In this document: piece by piece, positions 19,264 through 29,765 of the stretch
How the letters are laid out: each line of letters begins with the position of its first letter
How positions within the stretch are numbered: the stretch's first letter is position 1
Assembly (NCBI RefSeq): GCF_014648275.1
Contig: NZ_BMQU01000007.1
Span: 62,001 to 126,000, forward strand
From: Pseudomonas laurentiana
GTDB lineage: Bacteria; Pseudomonadota; Gammaproteobacteria; Pseudomonadales; Pseudomonadaceae
Reading direction: 5' to 3'
DNA: 64,000 bases
The notes under the pieces: generated by a model
What the model saw: the letters and a program-made list of their open reading frames with translations, nothing else
Databases searched by the model: none
Told to the model about the DNA's origin: nothing
Program-made: the position numbers and the translations under genes

Positions 19264-19587
19264 ATGGACTTGGTACTCGACCTGCTCTCAACCGTTTCCC
19301 GCTGGAGCCGCAGTAACCTGTCGGAGATTTCCTTGGCGCTGGTCGGCTGCCTGCTAGTGCTGTTCGGTACGGATATCAAGGGCTGGATCGAACAACGGAT
19401 CGGCAATCTGGCGGGCGCCTTGCGCGTCCCGTTCATGGCCCTGCTGTGCCTGATCGGCAGCGGCGCTGCACTGATCTATGCCACGCCCTGGGTGGTGCGC
19501 GGCCTGAGCCAGTTCAACAACTATGCCCTGGCACCCGTGCTACTGGTGGTACTGGTACTGATCGGCGTTGTTGCCGACCGCCGCTGA
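19264..19587 (+). CDS. DUF3392 small inner-membrane protein
   Basis: 107 aa, start MDLVLDLLSTVSRWSR. Three hydrophobic helices (near 15-35, 50-72 and 85-103). It matches the DUF3392 family of gammaproteobacteria with no known function. It begins 9 nt after hemW with SD AAGGA, so it belongs to the same transcript. Confidence 0.82.
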   Translation: MDLVLDLLSTVSRWSRSNLSEISLALVGCLLVLFGTDIKGWIEQRIGNLAGALRVPFMALLCLIGSGAALIYATPWVVRGLSQFNNYALAPVLLVVLVLIGVVADRR

Positions 19588-19592
19588 CTTGC

Positions 19593-19615
19593 GCGAGCCG
19601 GCATTGCCGGCTCGC
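19593..19615. terminator. Hairpin between DUF3392 and trmB
   Basis: Arms GCGAGCCGGC (19593-19602) and GCCGGCTCGC (19606-19615) with an ATT loop, between convergent genes. There is no strong T-run. It probably serves as a shared transcription stop. Confidence 0.62.
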
Positions 19616-19623
19616 ACAGGCAC

Positions 19624-20346
19624 TTACGCCAGCTTCTCGAACTTCAAGTCCCAGACGCCATGCCCGAGCCGCTCACCGCGACGCTCGAACTTGGTGACTG
19701 GGCGCTCTTCAGGACGCGGTACGCATTTGCCATCTGCCGCCAGGTTGCGATAACCCGGTGCGACGTTCATGACTTCCAGCATGTACTCGGCATAGGGTTC
19801 CCAGTCAGTGGCCATGTGCAGCACACCACCGACCTTCAGCTTACTGCGTACCAGCTCGGCGAATGCCGGCTGAACAATGCGCCGCTTGTGGTGACGGCTC
19901 TTGTGCCAAGGGTCCGGGAAGAACAGCAGCAAGCGATCAAGGCTGTTGTCAGCCACACACTTGTTCAGCACTTCGATGGCATCGCAGTCATACACCCGCA
20001 GGTTTTTCAGGCCTTGGGTCAGCACGCCATTGAGCAGCGCACCGACACCCGGCCGGTGCACTTCGACACCGATGAAATCCTGCTCAGGCGCAGCAGCGGC
20101 CATTTCCAGCAGGGAGTGGCCCATGCCGAAACCAATCTCCAGCGTGCGCGGGGCAGCGCGACCGAAGACCTGGTCGAAATCCACCGGGCTGTCGCTCAGC
20201 GGCAGGACAAACAGCGGCGCGCCCTGATCCAGGCCACGCTGCTGGCCTTCAGTCATGCGGCCGGCACGCATCACGAAGCTCTTGATGCGGCGGTGTTGGC
20301 GCTCTTCGCCTTCAGGAGAGATCGGCGGTTGTTGCGATTCAGTCAT
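19624..20346 (-). CDS. trmB: tRNA (guanine-N7)-methyltransferase
   Basis: Forms m7G46 in tRNA. 240 aa. The SAM site is [16 protein letters not shown], and the family motif [20 protein letters not shown] holds the catalytic Asp and tRNA-contact residues. [17 protein letters not shown] closes the protein. Last gene of the thiS-thiG-trmB minus-strand operon, 9 nt after thiG. Confidence 0.96.
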   Translation of the reverse strand: MTESQQPPISPEGEERQHRRIKSFVMRAGRMTEGQQRGLDQGAPLFVLPLSDSPVDFDQVFGRAAPRTLEIGFGMGHSLLEMAAAAPEQDFIGVEVHRPGVGALLNGVLTQGLKNLRVYDCDAIEVLNKCVADNSLDRLLLFFPDPWHKSRHHKRRIVQPAFAELVRSKLKVGGVLHMATDWEPYAEYMLEVMNVAPGYRNLAADGKCVPRPEERPVTKFERRGERLGHGVWDLKFEKLA

Positions 20347-20355
20347 CGGGGGCTC

Positions 20356-21150
20356 TTACTTGATCAGACCATCCAGCGGCGACGAGGCGCTGGCATAGAG
20401 TTTTTTCGGCATACGACCGGCCAGGTACGCCAGGCGCCCCGCAACGATTGCATGTTTCATGGCCTCGGCCATCATGATCGGCTGCTGAGCGTGGGCAATC
20501 GCCGAGTTCATCAGCACGGCCTCGCAACCGAGCTCCATGGCGATGGTCGCGTCCGAGGCGGTACCGACACCGGCATCGACCAGCACAGGCACCTTGGCTT
20601 CTTCCAGGATGATTTGCAGGTTATAGGGGTTGCAGATACCCAGGCCGGTGCCAATCAGGCCCGCCAGCGGCATCACGGCAATACAGCCGGCTTCGGCCAG
20701 TTGCCGGGCGATGATCGGATCATCGCTGGTGTACACCATGACATCGAAACCGTCCTTGACCAGCACTTCAGCGGCCTTCAGGGTTTCGATCACATTGGGG
20801 AACAGGGTCTTCTGGTCTGCCAGTACTTCCAGCTTCACCAGGTTATGTCCATCGAGCAGTTCGCGGGCCAGGCGGCAGGTGCGCACAGCCTCGACTGCGT
20901 CATAGCAACCGGCGGTATTCGGCAGGATGGTATAGCGATCTGGCGGCAACACGTCGAGCAGGTTCGGCTCGCCCGGGTTCTGGCCGATGTTGGTCCGGCG
21001 CACGGCGACGGTGACGATCTCAGCCCCCGAGGCCTCGATGGCCAGACGGGTTTCTTCCATGTCACGGTACTTGCCGGTGCCAACCAGCAGGCGCGACTGG
21101 AAGGTACGGCCAGCCAGAGTGAAAGGCTTGTCGCTACGAACATTGCTCAT
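20356..21150 (-). CDS. thiG: Thiazole synthase
   Basis: Makes the thiazole phosphate ring of thiamine from deoxyxylulose phosphate, dehydroglycine and ThiS-thiocarboxylate. 264 aa, start [23 protein letters not shown] barrel with the Schiff-base lysine in [10 protein letters not shown] (Lys106), [14 protein letters not shown], and phosphate-binding [15 protein letters not shown] and [10 protein letters not shown]. The frame continues 33 codons upstream, but MSN is the family start. Confidence 0.97.
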   Translation of the reverse strand: MSNVRSDKPFTLAGRTFQSRLLVGTGKYRDMEETRLAIEASGAEIVTVAVRRTNIGQNPGEPNLLDVLPPDRYTILPNTAGCYDAVEAVRTCRLARELLDGHNLVKLEVLADQKTLFPNVIETLKAAEVLVKDGFDVMVYTSDDPIIARQLAEAGCIAVMPLAGLIGTGLGICNPYNLQIILEEAKVPVLVDAGVGTASDATIAMELGCEAVLMNSAIAHAQQPIMMAEAMKHAIVAGRLAYLAGRMPKKLYASASSPLDGLIK

Positions 21151-21200
21151 CGGAAATCCTCTTGGGGGTTGAGGGGCTTGCAGGTGGATCGCGGGGCGGC

Positions 21201-21401
21201 CTAGCCGCCACCAATGGCGTGGACGACTTCGACCTGATCGCCTTCGCACAGGGCGGTGGCGGCGTGCTGACTGCGCGGCACGATATCCAGGTTGAGTTCC
21301 ACTGCAATCCGGCGGCCGACCAACTCCAGCCGGGTCAACAATGCCTCGACGGTCGTACCGTCAGGCAGCTCATAGGGTTCACCGTTCAATTGAATGCGCA
21401 T
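21201..21401 (-). CDS. thiS: Sulfur carrier protein ThiS
   Basis: 66-aa ubiquitin-fold sulfur carrier, start [15 protein letters not shown]. The C-terminus ends VVHAIGGG; the terminal glycine is adenylated and thiocarboxylated. It has one more glycine than the usual GG, which needs no special explanation. Start ATG 21401 fits the family length better than the ATG five codons upstream. 50 nt before thiG. Confidence 0.93.
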   Translation of the reverse strand: MRIQLNGEPYELPDGTTVEALLTRLELVGRRIAVELNLDIVPRSQHAATALCEGDQVEVVHAIGGG

Positions 21402-21504
21402 GCGGACGGCAGCCATTATTTTCAGGGGGCCAGCATTCTAGCCCCGATCCGCATCGATGACCAAGGCAAAGCAGCGCCATTCGTCCCGGTTTTCGACCGA
21501 TCAG

Positions 21505-21876
21505 TCAACTCAAGCGCCAGGCGGTAAGCCCCAGGCACAACCAGCCGGCGAGGAACGCCGCACCGCCCAGCGGCGTGATGATCCCCAGCTTGCCGACGCC
21601 AGTCAGTGTCAGCAGGTACAAACTGCCGGAGAACAGCACGATACCCAGGCTGAACAGGCCACCAGCCCAGCCCACCAGGCGTCCGGGGAGCTGTGTTGCG
21701 AGCAGCGCTACCGCCAGCAGGGCCAGGGTGTGAATCAGTTGATAGGTCACACCGGTTTGGAAGATCGCCAGGTACTCACTGCTCAAGCGTGCTTTCAGAC
21801 CGTGGGCGGCAAAGGCGCCGAGGGCGACACCGGTAAAACCGAAAAAGGCAGCGAGTAACAAGAAACTACGAAGCAT
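21505..21876 (-). CDS. DUF423 family small membrane protein
   Basis: 123 aa, start MLRSFLLLAAFFGFTG. Four hydrophobic helices and the DUF423 signatures GALGAFAAHGLKARL-like (VALGAFAAHGLKARLSSE), QTGVTYQLIHTLALL and PLGGAAFLAGW. Role unknown. It is divergent from mtgA with 84 bp between starts. Confidence 0.9.
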   Translation of the reverse strand: MLRSFLLLAAFFGFTGVALGAFAAHGLKARLSSEYLAIFQTGVTYQLIHTLALLAVALLATQLPGRLVGWAGGLFSLGIVLFSGSLYLLTLTGVGKLGIITPLGGAAFLAGWLCLGLTAWRLS

Positions 21877-21960
21877 CAGACAACTCCCAGTCAGGACCAT
21901 GGCGAGGCAGAGGGTCTGTATAATGGCCCGCTCCATCGGTTCGGCCAAGCCATCTCTCTT

Positions 21961-22683
21961 ATGCTGTCATCCCTACTGCGTCGCCTCACTCGTGCCCTGC
22001 TCTGGTTCGCGGCCGGCAGTGCCCTGCTGGTGCTGCTCTTTCGTTGGGTGCCACCACCAGGCACCGCGCTGATGGTCGAGCGCAAGGTCGCCTCCTGGTT
22101 CAACGGCCAGCCGATTGACCTGCAGCGCGACTGGCAACCGTGGGAACAGATCTCCGACGATCTGAAAGTGGCGGTGATCGCCGGAGAAGACCAGAAATTC
22201 CCTGAGCATTGGGGTTTCGACTTCACTGCGATCCAGGCCGCGCTGGCCCACAACGAACGCGGTGGCAGCATCCGCGGCGCCAGTACGCTGAGCCAGCAGG
22301 TGGCGAAGAACCTGTTTCTCTGGTCGGGGCGCAGCTGGTTGCGCAAGGGGCTGGAAGCCTGGTTCACGGCACTGATCGAAATGCTTTGGTCGAAAGAACG
22401 CATCCTTGAGGTCTACCTCAACAGCGCTGAATGGGATGACGGGGTATTTGGCGCACAGGCCGCAGCCCGGCACCACTTCGGCGTCGACGCCCGCAACCTG
22501 TCCCAGCAACAGGCCAGCCTGCTCGCCGCCGTGCTGCCCAGCCCACGCAAATGGAGCGCCAGCCGCCCCAGCACCTACGTCGCACGACGCGCCAGCTGGA
22601 TACGCCAGCAGATGCGCCAGTTGGGCGGCAGCAGTTACCTGAGCTTGCTCGATAGCAAACGTGCGGCGCCCTGGAATCAGTAA
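21961..22683 (+). CDS. mtgA: Monofunctional biosynthetic peptidoglycan transglycosylase
   Basis: Polymerises lipid II into glycan strands. 240 aa with one N-terminal membrane helix (ALLWFAAGSALLVLLF) and a GT51 domain. VIAGEDQKFPEHWGFD carries the catalytic Glu, and RGASTLSQQVAKNLFLWSGR, KERILEVYLNSAEWDDG and FGAQAAARHHFG are motifs. No transpeptidase domain follows, which separates it from ponA-type PBPs. Confidence 0.96.
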   Translation: MLSSLLRRLTRALLWFAAGSALLVLLFRWVPPPGTALMVERKVASWFNGQPIDLQRDWQPWEQISDDLKVAVIAGEDQKFPEHWGFDFTAIQAALAHNERGGSIRGASTLSQQVAKNLFLWSGRSWLRKGLEAWFTALIEMLWSKERILEVYLNSAEWDDGVFGAQAAARHHFGVDARNLSQQQASLLAAVLPSPRKWSASRPSTYVARRASWIRQQMRQLGGSSYLSLLDSKRAAPWNQ

Positions 22684-22771
22684 GCCGCTGCCTCGTGCGG
22701 CCTGCCGTCCCCACACACCGCGGACATGGCCATAGGGACATGTGGCCCTATTGAGCCAAAGCCTGAAAAGC

Positions 22772-22803
22772 AAAAACCCCTGGCCTTTCGGTCAGGGGTT
22801 TTG
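22772..22803. terminator. Bidirectional intrinsic terminator between mtgA and ilvD
   Basis: AAAAACCCCTGGCC, loop TTTC, then GGTCAGGGGTTTT: a GC stem flanked by an A-run on one side and a T-run on the other, between convergent genes. Confidence 0.88.
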
Positions 22804-22826
22804 TCTGCCGGGGTTAACCCAACACC

Positions 22827-24668
22827 TTACAGCCCGTCGAGCATGGCCTTGTTGCGTACCGCACCCTTGTCGGCGCTGGTCGCCAGCAGGGCGTAGGCTT
22901 TCAGCGCAGTGGTCACTTTACGTGGGCGCACTTCAACCGGTTTCCAGCCTTTCTTGTCCTGCTCAACCCGGCGTGCAGCCAGTTCGGCGTCGTCCACCAG
23001 CAGGTTGATCGAGCGGTTCGGAATGTCGATCAGTACTTTGTCGCCATCACGTACCAGGCCAATCGCACCACCGGCTGCCGCTTCGGGCGAGGCATGGCCA
23101 ATCGACAGACCGGAGGTACCGCCAGAGAAACGACCGTCGGTCAGCAGCGCGCAGGCCTTGCCCAGGCCCTTGGACTTCAGGTAAGAGGTCGGGTAGAGCA
23201 TTTCCTGCATGCCCGGGCCGCCTTTCGGGCCTTCATAACGGATGATGACGATGTCACCTTCCTTCACCTCGTCAGCAAGGATGCCGCGTACCGCGCTGTC
23301 CTGGCTTTCGAAGATCTTCGCATTGCCTTCGAATACGTGGATCGACTCATCCACACCGGCCGTTTTCACCACGCAGCCGTCCAGGGCGATGTTGCCGTAA
23401 AGCACAGCCAGGCCGCCTTCTTGCGAGTAGGCGTGTTCAACGCTGCGGATGCAGCCGTTTTCACGGTCGGCGTCGAGGGTTTCCCAACGGGTCGACTGGC
23501 TGAAGGCGGTTTGGGTCGGGATACCGGCCGGGCCTGCACGGAAGAAGGTATGCACCTCCTGGTCATCGCTCTGGGTGATGTCCCACTTGGCAATGGCATC
23601 AGCCATGGTCTTGCTGTGCACGGTTGGCAGGTCGGTGTGCAACAGGCCGCCACGGGCCAGTTCACCAAGGATGCTGATGATGCCACCGGCGCGGTGCACA
23701 TCTTCCATGTGGTACTTCTGGATGTTCGGCGCCACTTTGCACAGCTGCGGCACTTTGCGTGACAGGCGATCGATGTCGCGCAGGTCGAAATCGATTTCGG
23801 CTTCCTGGGCAGCGGCCAGCAGGTGCAGGATCGTATTGGTCGACCCGCCCATGGCGATGTCCAGGGTCATGGCGTTCTCGAACGCCTTGAAGCTGGCGAT
23901 ATTGCGCGGCAGAACGTTCTGGTCATTCTCGCCGTAGTAACGCTTGCACAGCTCGACGATGGTCCGGCCAGCCTGCAGGAACAGCTGTTCACGGTCGCTG
24001 TGGGTGGCCAGGGTGGAGCCGTTGCCCGGCAGGGCCAGGCCCAGGGCTTCGGTCAGGCAGTTCATCGAGTTGGCGGTGAACATGCCGGAGCAGGAACCGC
24101 AGGTCGGGCAGGCGCTGCGCTCATACTCGGCGACTTTTTCATCGGAGGCCGAGGTATCGGCAGCGATGACCATGGCATCGACCAGGTCCAGGCCGTGGCT
24201 GGCCAGCTTGGTCTTGCCGGCTTCCATCGGGCCACCGGAAACGAAGATCACCGGGATGTTCAGGCGCAGGGCGGCCATCAGCATGCCAGGGGTGATCTTG
24301 TCGCAGTTGGAGATGCAGACAATGGCGTCGGCGCAGTGGGCGTTGACCATGTACTCGACCGAGTCGGCAATGATCTCGCGGCTCGGCAGCGAGTAGAGCA
24401 TGCCGTCATGGCCCATGGCGATGCCATCGTCAACCGCGATGGTATTGAATTCCTTGGCCACGCCACCGGCGCGTTCAATCTCACGGGCGACCAGTTGGCC
24501 GAGGTCCTTGAGGTGGACGTGGCCCGGTACGAACTGGGTGAACGAGTTGGCAATGGCGATGATCGGTTTCTTGAAATCGTCGTCTTTCATACCCGTGGCG
24601 CGCCACAGGGCGCGGGCGCCGGCCATGTTGCGACCGTGGGTGGACGTTTTCGAGCGGTAATCTGGCAT
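22827..24668 (-). CDS. ilvD: Dihydroxy-acid dehydratase
   Basis: Third step of valine/isoleucine synthesis, an Fe-S enzyme. 613 aa, the long E. coli-type length, start [20 protein letters not shown] with SD GGAG upstream. Cluster ligands lie in [12 protein letters not shown] and [23 protein letters not shown]-like [32 protein letters not shown] and the terminal [12 protein letters not shown] agree with the family. Confidence 0.97.
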   Translation of the reverse strand: MPDYRSKTSTHGRNMAGARALWRATGMKDDDFKKPIIAIANSFTQFVPGHVHLKDLGQLVAREIERAGGVAKEFNTIAVDDGIAMGHDGMLYSLPSREIIADSVEYMVNAHCADAIVCISNCDKITPGMLMAALRLNIPVIFVSGGPMEAGKTKLASHGLDLVDAMVIAADTSASDEKVAEYERSACPTCGSCSGMFTANSMNCLTEALGLALPGNGSTLATHSDREQLFLQAGRTIVELCKRYYGENDQNVLPRNIASFKAFENAMTLDIAMGGSTNTILHLLAAAQEAEIDFDLRDIDRLSRKVPQLCKVAPNIQKYHMEDVHRAGGIISILGELARGGLLHTDLPTVHSKTMADAIAKWDITQSDDQEVHTFFRAGPAGIPTQTAFSQSTRWETLDADRENGCIRSVEHAYSQEGGLAVLYGNIALDGCVVKTAGVDESIHVFEGNAKIFESQDSAVRGILADEVKEGDIVIIRYEGPKGGPGMQEMLYPTSYLKSKGLGKACALLTDGRFSGGTSGLSIGHASPEAAAGGAIGLVRDGDKVLIDIPNRSINLLVDDAELAARRVEQDKKGWKPVEVRPRKVTTALKAYALLATSADKGAVRNKAMLDGL

Positions 24669-24974
24669 GGAGCACTCCTGGCGGCTAAGCAGGTAACAAA
24701 AAGGGGAGTGAGCGTCTCTTGTCCTTTGCACCGAAGGCAGGTGGCCGCTGGTGCGGATGAAGCCGAGAACGCCGCGGGATCGCCGTGCGCTCGGCCAGAG
24801 CTCATAAACCCGCCGGGGATGACTGGCGATGAATAGGCCGATTCTACACGGCTGGCAGCGGGAAGGAATGGCGCTGTGGAGGGTTGGTGCATCAGCGGCG
24901 CCTCCAAGGGGAAAATCTGGCGGCACTTGGTTAGACTGCCGCCCTTCGCAGCTCCCCCGGCAAAAGGACTTGGC
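24669..24974. other. Intergenic region between divergent ilvD and DUF4153 genes
   Basis: 306 bp without a credible gene. It must hold both divergent promoters. I see no attenuator-like leader peptide rich in branched-chain codons, no clear dyad and no REP element. A reading frame from the plus strand runs from 24876 into the DUF4153 gene, but its extra residues do not look coding. Confidence 0.5.
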
Positions 24975-26657
24975 ATGCCCGCGTTATCCCCTTCGTTGTA
25001 TTTCTATCTGGTGGTTGGTTTGCTTCAGGGGCTTTTGCTCTTGAGCGCCATATGGCTGGAGATCCCTTGGATCAGCACGATGCTGATAACACTGGCCGCC
25101 GTCGGCGGGATCAACCTGCAGCTGCTCGGGCGTTCAGTGCTGCTACGTGGCACCTGGGTGCTGGTCACACTGATGACGCTGGTGATGACGGCGATCAGCG
25201 GTTGGGTTTTCTCCGACAACGGCTCGCAGTGGCTGCAAGGGTCCTGGGCAGTCTGCGCGAGCCTGCTGGGTTACATTGGCTGCGCCTTTATCGCCAGTTG
25301 GCCAAGCCGTGAAGGACGCGGGCCACGCTACGAAGACCTGTTCAGGCATGCGTGGGGCAATATCTTCATTGTGCTGCTCGCGCAGCAACTGGTCATGGTG
25401 GTGATGCTGCTGGTGCTGTTGTGCGGCGCACTGTTCACGATGCTGGGCGTGCCGCACGTCAAGGCGGTGCTGGAGTCGCCGCTGTTCCTCGCGATTGCCC
25501 TGACACTGGTGTTCTCCCTCGGCATGCGCATAGGCCGTGAGAAGGAGGCGGTCATTGGACTGCTGCGCGGCGTGCTCTTGGCGGTGTGCCGTTTCCTGCT
25601 GCCATTCAGTGCCCTGATGACCGTGCTGTTCATCCTGACGTTGCCGTTCAGCGGCCTGCAACCGGTCTGGGATACGGGCTCTTCGACCCTGATCCTGCTC
25701 TGCCTAGTGGGGCTCAACCTGTTCCTGGTCAATGGCGTGTTTCAAGACGGTCACGACAGCGCCACCTATGGCAGCGGCTTGCGGCGGCTGGTGGACCTGT
25801 CCCTGCTGTGTTTGCCGGTGCTGGTCGTACTGGCAGGGTATTCAACCTGGCTGCGAATTGAACAGTACGGCCTGACACCGCAACGCTTCATGGCGATCCC
25901 ACTGCTCTTGGTTGCACTGCTGTACAGCCTGGCGGCTGTGTGGGCGGTTGTTCGTCGGCAGTCGGTATGGCTGGGCCCTCTGCGCACCAGCAACCCGCTC
26001 ATTGCCCTGTTCGGCTGTGTGGTGTTGGTACTAGTACATACGCCACTGGTGAGCCCGGAAGCCTGGAGTGCACAGAACCAGGTGCAGCGCTTGCTCAGTG
26101 GACGTACGCCTGTAGCAGACTTCGATGCCTGGTCCCTGCGCTACCGGCTTGGTGCAGCCGGGGTCGAACAATTCGAGTGGTTGAAAGCAGAGGTAGAACG
26201 CAACCAGATTCTCGATGTGCAAGGGCGTGAGCGGTTGCGCGACGTGCTGAGCGAGCCGACCTATCGCTCGAATACTGCCGAGTTTGACGGCCGTGATAAT
26301 GCCCTGAACATGGAATGGGTGGGCGATGCCGAGGACGGTGTCGAGGCCATGCTGAAAGGCGCATTCATCGGTATGCATTGCCAGGGTGCCGGCTGCGTAC
26401 TGCATGCCATGGACCTGAACGATGACGGTCGAAACGAGGTGTTGCTCGTGTCCAAGGAAGAATGGGGGTTCAAGGCTTACATTCTGGACCGTGACGAGCA
26501 CGGAGAGTGGCGGGCGGCCGCGGACCTGGAGGGTCAAGAAGACCCGGCGCGCTTGATCGAATTGATCCGCCAGAGCGCGCTAAAGCCGGTCAAGCCACGC
26601 TTCAACACGTTCAACATCGACGGCGTGGAGCTGAGCGCTGTACCGATGCGCGACTAG
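24975..26657 (+). CDS. DUF4153 polytopic membrane protein with C-terminal soluble domain
   Basis: 560 aa, start [27 protein letters not shown]. About ten hydrophobic helices fill residues 8-370, the DUF4153 region. A soluble part of about 190 residues follows. It contains [16 protein letters not shown] near residue 480, an acidic Asp-Asn-Asp-Gly loop of the FG-GAP/calcium-binding type. Function unknown. It is convergent with rlmI. Confidence 0.82.
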   Translation: MPALSPSLYFYLVVGLLQGLLLLSAIWLEIPWISTMLITLAAVGGINLQLLGRSVLLRGTWVLVTLMTLVMTAISGWVFSDNGSQWLQGSWAVCASLLGYIGCAFIASWPSREGRGPRYEDLFRHAWGNIFIVLLAQQLVMVVMLLVLLCGALFTMLGVPHVKAVLESPLFLAIALTLVFSLGMRIGREKEAVIGLLRGVLLAVCRFLLPFSALMTVLFILTLPFSGLQPVWDTGSSTLILLCLVGLNLFLVNGVFQDGHDSATYGSGLRRLVDLSLLCLPVLVVLAGYSTWLRIEQYGLTPQRFMAIPLLLVALLYSLAAVWAVVRRQSVWLGPLRTSNPLIALFGCVVLVLVHTPLVSPEAWSAQNQVQRLLSGRTPVADFDAWSLRYRLGAAGVEQFEWLKAEVERNQILDVQGRERLRDVLSEPTYRSNTAEFDGRDNALNMEWVGDAEDGVEAMLKGAFIGMHCQGAGCVLHAMDLNDDGRNEVLLVSKEEWGFKAYILDRDEHGEWRAAADLEGQEDPARLIELIRQSALKPVKPRFNTFNIDGVELSAVPMRD

Positions 26658-26684
26658 GTGTTGGGCTGCCGTGCAGCCCAACAC
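26658..26684. terminator. Perfect hairpin between DUF4153 gene and rlmI
   Basis: Arms GTGTTGGGCTGC (26658-26669) and GCAGCCCAACAC (26673-26684) with a CGT loop, starting at the DUF4153 stop codon. No T-run follows, so it is a likely but not classical terminator for both convergent genes. Confidence 0.65.
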
Positions 26685-26696
26685 GGGTACCGCGTA

Positions 26697-27893
26697 TTAG
26701 CTGTTAGGCAGCAGACGGCAGGTCAGGCTCTTGATGTAGCGGGTTTCCGGAATCGCCGGGTGAACCGGGTGGTCCGGGCCCTGGCCGCCACGCTCCAGCA
26801 GCTGGATGTTGCGGTCCAGGTGGCGGGCACTGGTCAGCAGGATGTTCTGCAAGTCGTCTTCGGGCAGGTGCATCGAGCACGATGCGCTGACCAGGATGCC
26901 GTCCTTGGTGAGCAGGCGCATGGCTTGCTCGTTCAGGCGACGGTAGGCGCCCTCGCCGTTTTTCAGGTCTTTCTTGCGCTTGATGAATGCAGGCGGGTCG
27001 GCCACGATCACGTCGAAACGCTCTTCGGCGGCTTTCAGTTCCTTCAGCGCTTCAAACACGTCGCCTTCGACGCAAGTAACTTTTTCGGCAATACCGTTGA
27101 GCGCGGCGTTGCGCTCAACGCCGTCCAGGGCAAAACCCGAGGCATCGACGCAGAACACTTCGCTGGCACCAAAGGCACCGGCCTGCACGCCCCAGCCACC
27201 GATGTAGCTGAACAAGTCGAGTACGCGCTTGCCTTTGACATACGGCGCCAGACGCGCACGGTTCATGCGGTGGTCATAGAACCAGCCAGTTTTCTGGCCT
27301 TCCATTACTGGCGCTTCGAACTTCACACCGTTCTCTTCCAGGGCAACCCACTCCGGCACCAGGCCGAACGCGGTTTCCACGTAGCGGTTCAGGCCCTCGG
27401 CATCGCGCGCAGCAGAGTCGTTCTTGAACAGGATGCCACTTGGCTTGAGCACCTGGATCAGCGCGGCCAGGATGTCGTCGCGGTGCAGTTCCATGGTGGC
27501 CGAAGCCAATTGCACGACCAGAATGTCACCGAAACGGTCAACCACCAGGCCCGGCAACAGGTCGGAATCACCGTAGACCAAACGGTAGTACGGCTTGTCG
27601 AACAGACGCTCACGCAGCGACAGGGCCACGTTCAGACGGTGCACCAGCAGTGACTTGTCCAGTGGCAGCTTGGCGTCACGCGACAGCAGGCGGGCGCAGA
27701 TCAGGTTGTTCGGGCTCATGGCGACGATGCCCAGGGCTTTGCCGCCTGCAGCTTCCAGCACCGCCTGATCGCCGGCCTTGAAGCCATGCAGCGGGGTCGC
27801 GGCGACGTCGATTTCGTTGCTGTAAACCCACAGGTGGCCGGCGCGCAGGCGGCGGTCGGCGTTGGCTTTGAGACGAAGGCTGGGCAGGGACAT
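26697..27893 (-). CDS. rlmI: 23S rRNA m5C1962 methyltransferase RlmI family
   Basis: 398 aa SAM-dependent methyltransferase. The N-terminal PUA domain (LRAGHLWVYSNEID, GKALGIVAMSPNNLICARLL) is followed by the Rossmann domain with VLDLFSYIGGWGVQAG. The motif IVADPPAFIKRKKDLKNGEG is typical, and ASCSMHLPEDDL carries the second cysteine-containing motif. The RlmI/RlmK group is clear; the precise target base is by family inference. Confidence 0.88.
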   Translation of the reverse strand: MSLPSLRLKANADRRLRAGHLWVYSNEIDVAATPLHGFKAGDQAVLEAAGGKALGIVAMSPNNLICARLLSRDAKLPLDKSLLVHRLNVALSLRERLFDKPYYRLVYGDSDLLPGLVVDRFGDILVVQLASATMELHRDDILAALIQVLKPSGILFKNDSAARDAEGLNRYVETAFGLVPEWVALEENGVKFEAPVMEGQKTGWFYDHRMNRARLAPYVKGKRVLDLFSYIGGWGVQAGAFGASEVFCVDASGFALDGVERNAALNGIAEKVTCVEGDVFEALKELKAAEERFDVIVADPPAFIKRKKDLKNGEGAYRRLNEQAMRLLTKDGILVSASCSMHLPEDDLQNILLTSARHLDRNIQLLERGGQGPDHPVHPAIPETRYIKSLTCRLLPNS

Positions 27894-28076
27894 GACGTCG
27901 CTCCGGGAAAAAAGAGCGGGATTATAGCGCGTCGACGGGGTTCAACGCGTGGCCCGGTAGAAATAGCTGCCAAGTGGTGGGTCAGGGTAGCAATAAGTTG
28001 CAATCAAGCCGTTCTGCCGGTGTCCCTCGTGCGCGCAGCAAGGTTAAAATCGCCGTTCAGCCCCGAGTGTGTACTT

Positions 28077-28943
28077 ATGTCCCAAGAGCTTTCCCCCGAA
28101 CAGATTCAGCAGGCCCTGCAGGGCATCAGTGTGCCCCCCCAGCCGCAAATCATGGTTGATCTGCAGATGGAGCAGTACATGCCTGATCCCGATCTGGAGA
28201 CGATCGCCAAGCTGATTTCCCAGGATCCGGGGCTTTCGGGGGCGCTGCTCAAACTGGTCAACTCGCCGCATTTCGGCCTGACCAACAAGATCGCCTCGAT
28301 TCAACGCGCAGTGAATCTGCTCGGTAGCCGTTCGATCATCAACCTGATCAACGCACAGTCGATCAAGGGCGAGATGAGCGATGAAACCATCGTCACCTTG
28401 AACCGTTTCTGGGACAACGCTCAGGATGTGGCCATGACCTGCATGACCCTGGCCAAGCGCCTGGGCTCCCAGGCGGTAGATGAAGCCTATGCCTTGGGGT
28501 TGTTCCACGACTGTGGCATTCCGTTGATGCTCAAGCGCTTCCCGGAGTACATGAGCGTGGTCGAGGACGCCTATGCCAGCGCCGGGCCGGGACAGCGCGT
28601 GGTCGACACCGAAAACCAGGTGTTCAACACCAACCATGCGGTGGTCGGCTACTACACCGCCAAGTCGTGGCGTTTGCCGGAACACTTGGGCAATGCCATT
28701 GCCAACCATCACAATGCCCTGGCGATATTCAGCGATGAATCGGCGCGCAACAGCCAGTTGAAGAACCTGCTGTCGATCCTGAAAATGGCCGAGCACATTT
28801 GTGCTTCGCACCGGGTGCTGGGTGGCCAAAGCGAAGACCACGAATGGAACACCATCAGCCATCTGGTGCTCGATTACGTCGGATTGCCCGAGTACGACTT
28901 CGAGAACCTGAAGCAGACCATCCGCGAACTCGGTGGACACTGA
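28077..28943 (+). CDS. HDOD-domain signalling protein
   Basis: 288 aa, start MSQELSPEQIQQALQGISVP. One HDOD domain covers most of it: MPDPDLETIAKLISQDPGLS, LVNSPHFGLTNKIASIQRAV and LGLFHDCGIPLMLKRFPEY. HDOD proteins are divergent, usually non-catalytic HD relatives in signalling. No GGDEF, EAL or REC domain is attached. It stops 3 nt before mutM, so the two are co-transcribed. The functional link to DNA repair is unknown. Confidence 0.88.
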   Translation: MSQELSPEQIQQALQGISVPPQPQIMVDLQMEQYMPDPDLETIAKLISQDPGLSGALLKLVNSPHFGLTNKIASIQRAVNLLGSRSIINLINAQSIKGEMSDETIVTLNRFWDNAQDVAMTCMTLAKRLGSQAVDEAYALGLFHDCGIPLMLKRFPEYMSVVEDAYASAGPGQRVVDTENQVFNTNHAVVGYYTAKSWRLPEHLGNAIANHHNALAIFSDESARNSQLKNLLSILKMAEHICASHRVLGGQSEDHEWNTISHLVLDYVGLPEYDFENLKQTIRELGGH

Positions 28944-28946
28944 TCG

Positions 28947-29759
28947 ATGCCTGAATTACCCGAGGTCGAGACAACGCGACGCGGTATTGCACCCTACCTG
29001 GAAGGCCAGCGGGTTAGCCGGGTAATCGTTCGCGACCGGCGCCTGCGCTGGCCGATTCCTGAAGACCTCGATGTTCGCCTGTCCGGCCAGCGCATCGTCA
29101 GTGTGGAGCGGCGAGCCAAGTACCTGTTGATCAATGCCGAAGTCGGCACCTTGATCAGTCACCTGGGCATGTCCGGCAACCTGCGGCTGGTTGAAATCGG
29201 CCTGCCGGCGCTCAAGCACGAGCATGTGGACATCGAACTGGAGTCCGGGCTGGCGCTACGCTACACCGACCCCCGGCGCTTTGGTGCGATGCTCTGGAGC
29301 CTGGACCCGCTGCACCATGAACTGCTGATCAAGCTGGGGCCTGAGCCGTTGACCGACCTGTTCGACGGTGAGCGCCTGTTCCAGCTGTCACGGGGACGCT
29401 CGATGGCGGTCAAGCCGTTCATCATGGACAACGCGGTGGTGGTGGGCGTCGGCAATATCTATGCGACCGAAGCGTTGTTTGCTGCCGGCATTGATCCTCG
29501 GCGCGAAGCAGGGAGCATTTCCCGGGCGCGTTACTTGAAACTGGCCATCGAGATCAAACGAATCCTGGCCAGTGCCATCGAACGCGGAGGAACCACCCTG
29601 CGTGACTTTATTGGCGGTGACGGCCAGCCAGGCTATTTCCAGCAGGAGCTCTTCGTTTACGGGCGCGGGGAAGAACCGTGCAAGGTGTGTGGCAGTACCT
29701 TGCGTGAGGTCCGCCTGGGTCAGCGTGCCAGCGTGTACTGCCCACGCTGCCAGACCTAG
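28947..29759 (+). CDS. mutM: Formamidopyrimidine-DNA glycosylase (Fpg/MutM)
   Basis: Removes 8-oxoguanine and nicks abasic sites. 270 aa, start [14 protein letters not shown]: Pro2 is the catalytic amine after Met removal and Glu3 assists. [17 protein letters not shown] is the helix-two-turn-helix, and the C-terminal zinc finger is [11 protein letters not shown] with YCPRCQT (CxxC-CxxC). Confidence 0.97.
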   Translation: MPELPEVETTRRGIAPYLEGQRVSRVIVRDRRLRWPIPEDLDVRLSGQRIVSVERRAKYLLINAEVGTLISHLGMSGNLRLVEIGLPALKHEHVDIELESGLALRYTDPRRFGAMLWSLDPLHHELLIKLGPEPLTDLFDGERLFQLSRGRSMAVKPFIMDNAVVVGVGNIYATEALFAAGIDPRREAGSISRARYLKLAIEIKRILASAIERGGTTLRDFIGGDGQPGYFQQELFVYGRGEEPCKVCGSTLREVRLGQRASVYCPRCQT

Positions 29760-29765
29760 GCCGCG

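Noticed and set aside
19660-21204. 514-codon plus-strand open frame opposite trmB, thiG and part of the thiS gap
   Set aside because: It spans two well-identified minus-strand genes and has a His/Gln-rich composition typical of antisense frames in GC-rich DNA.
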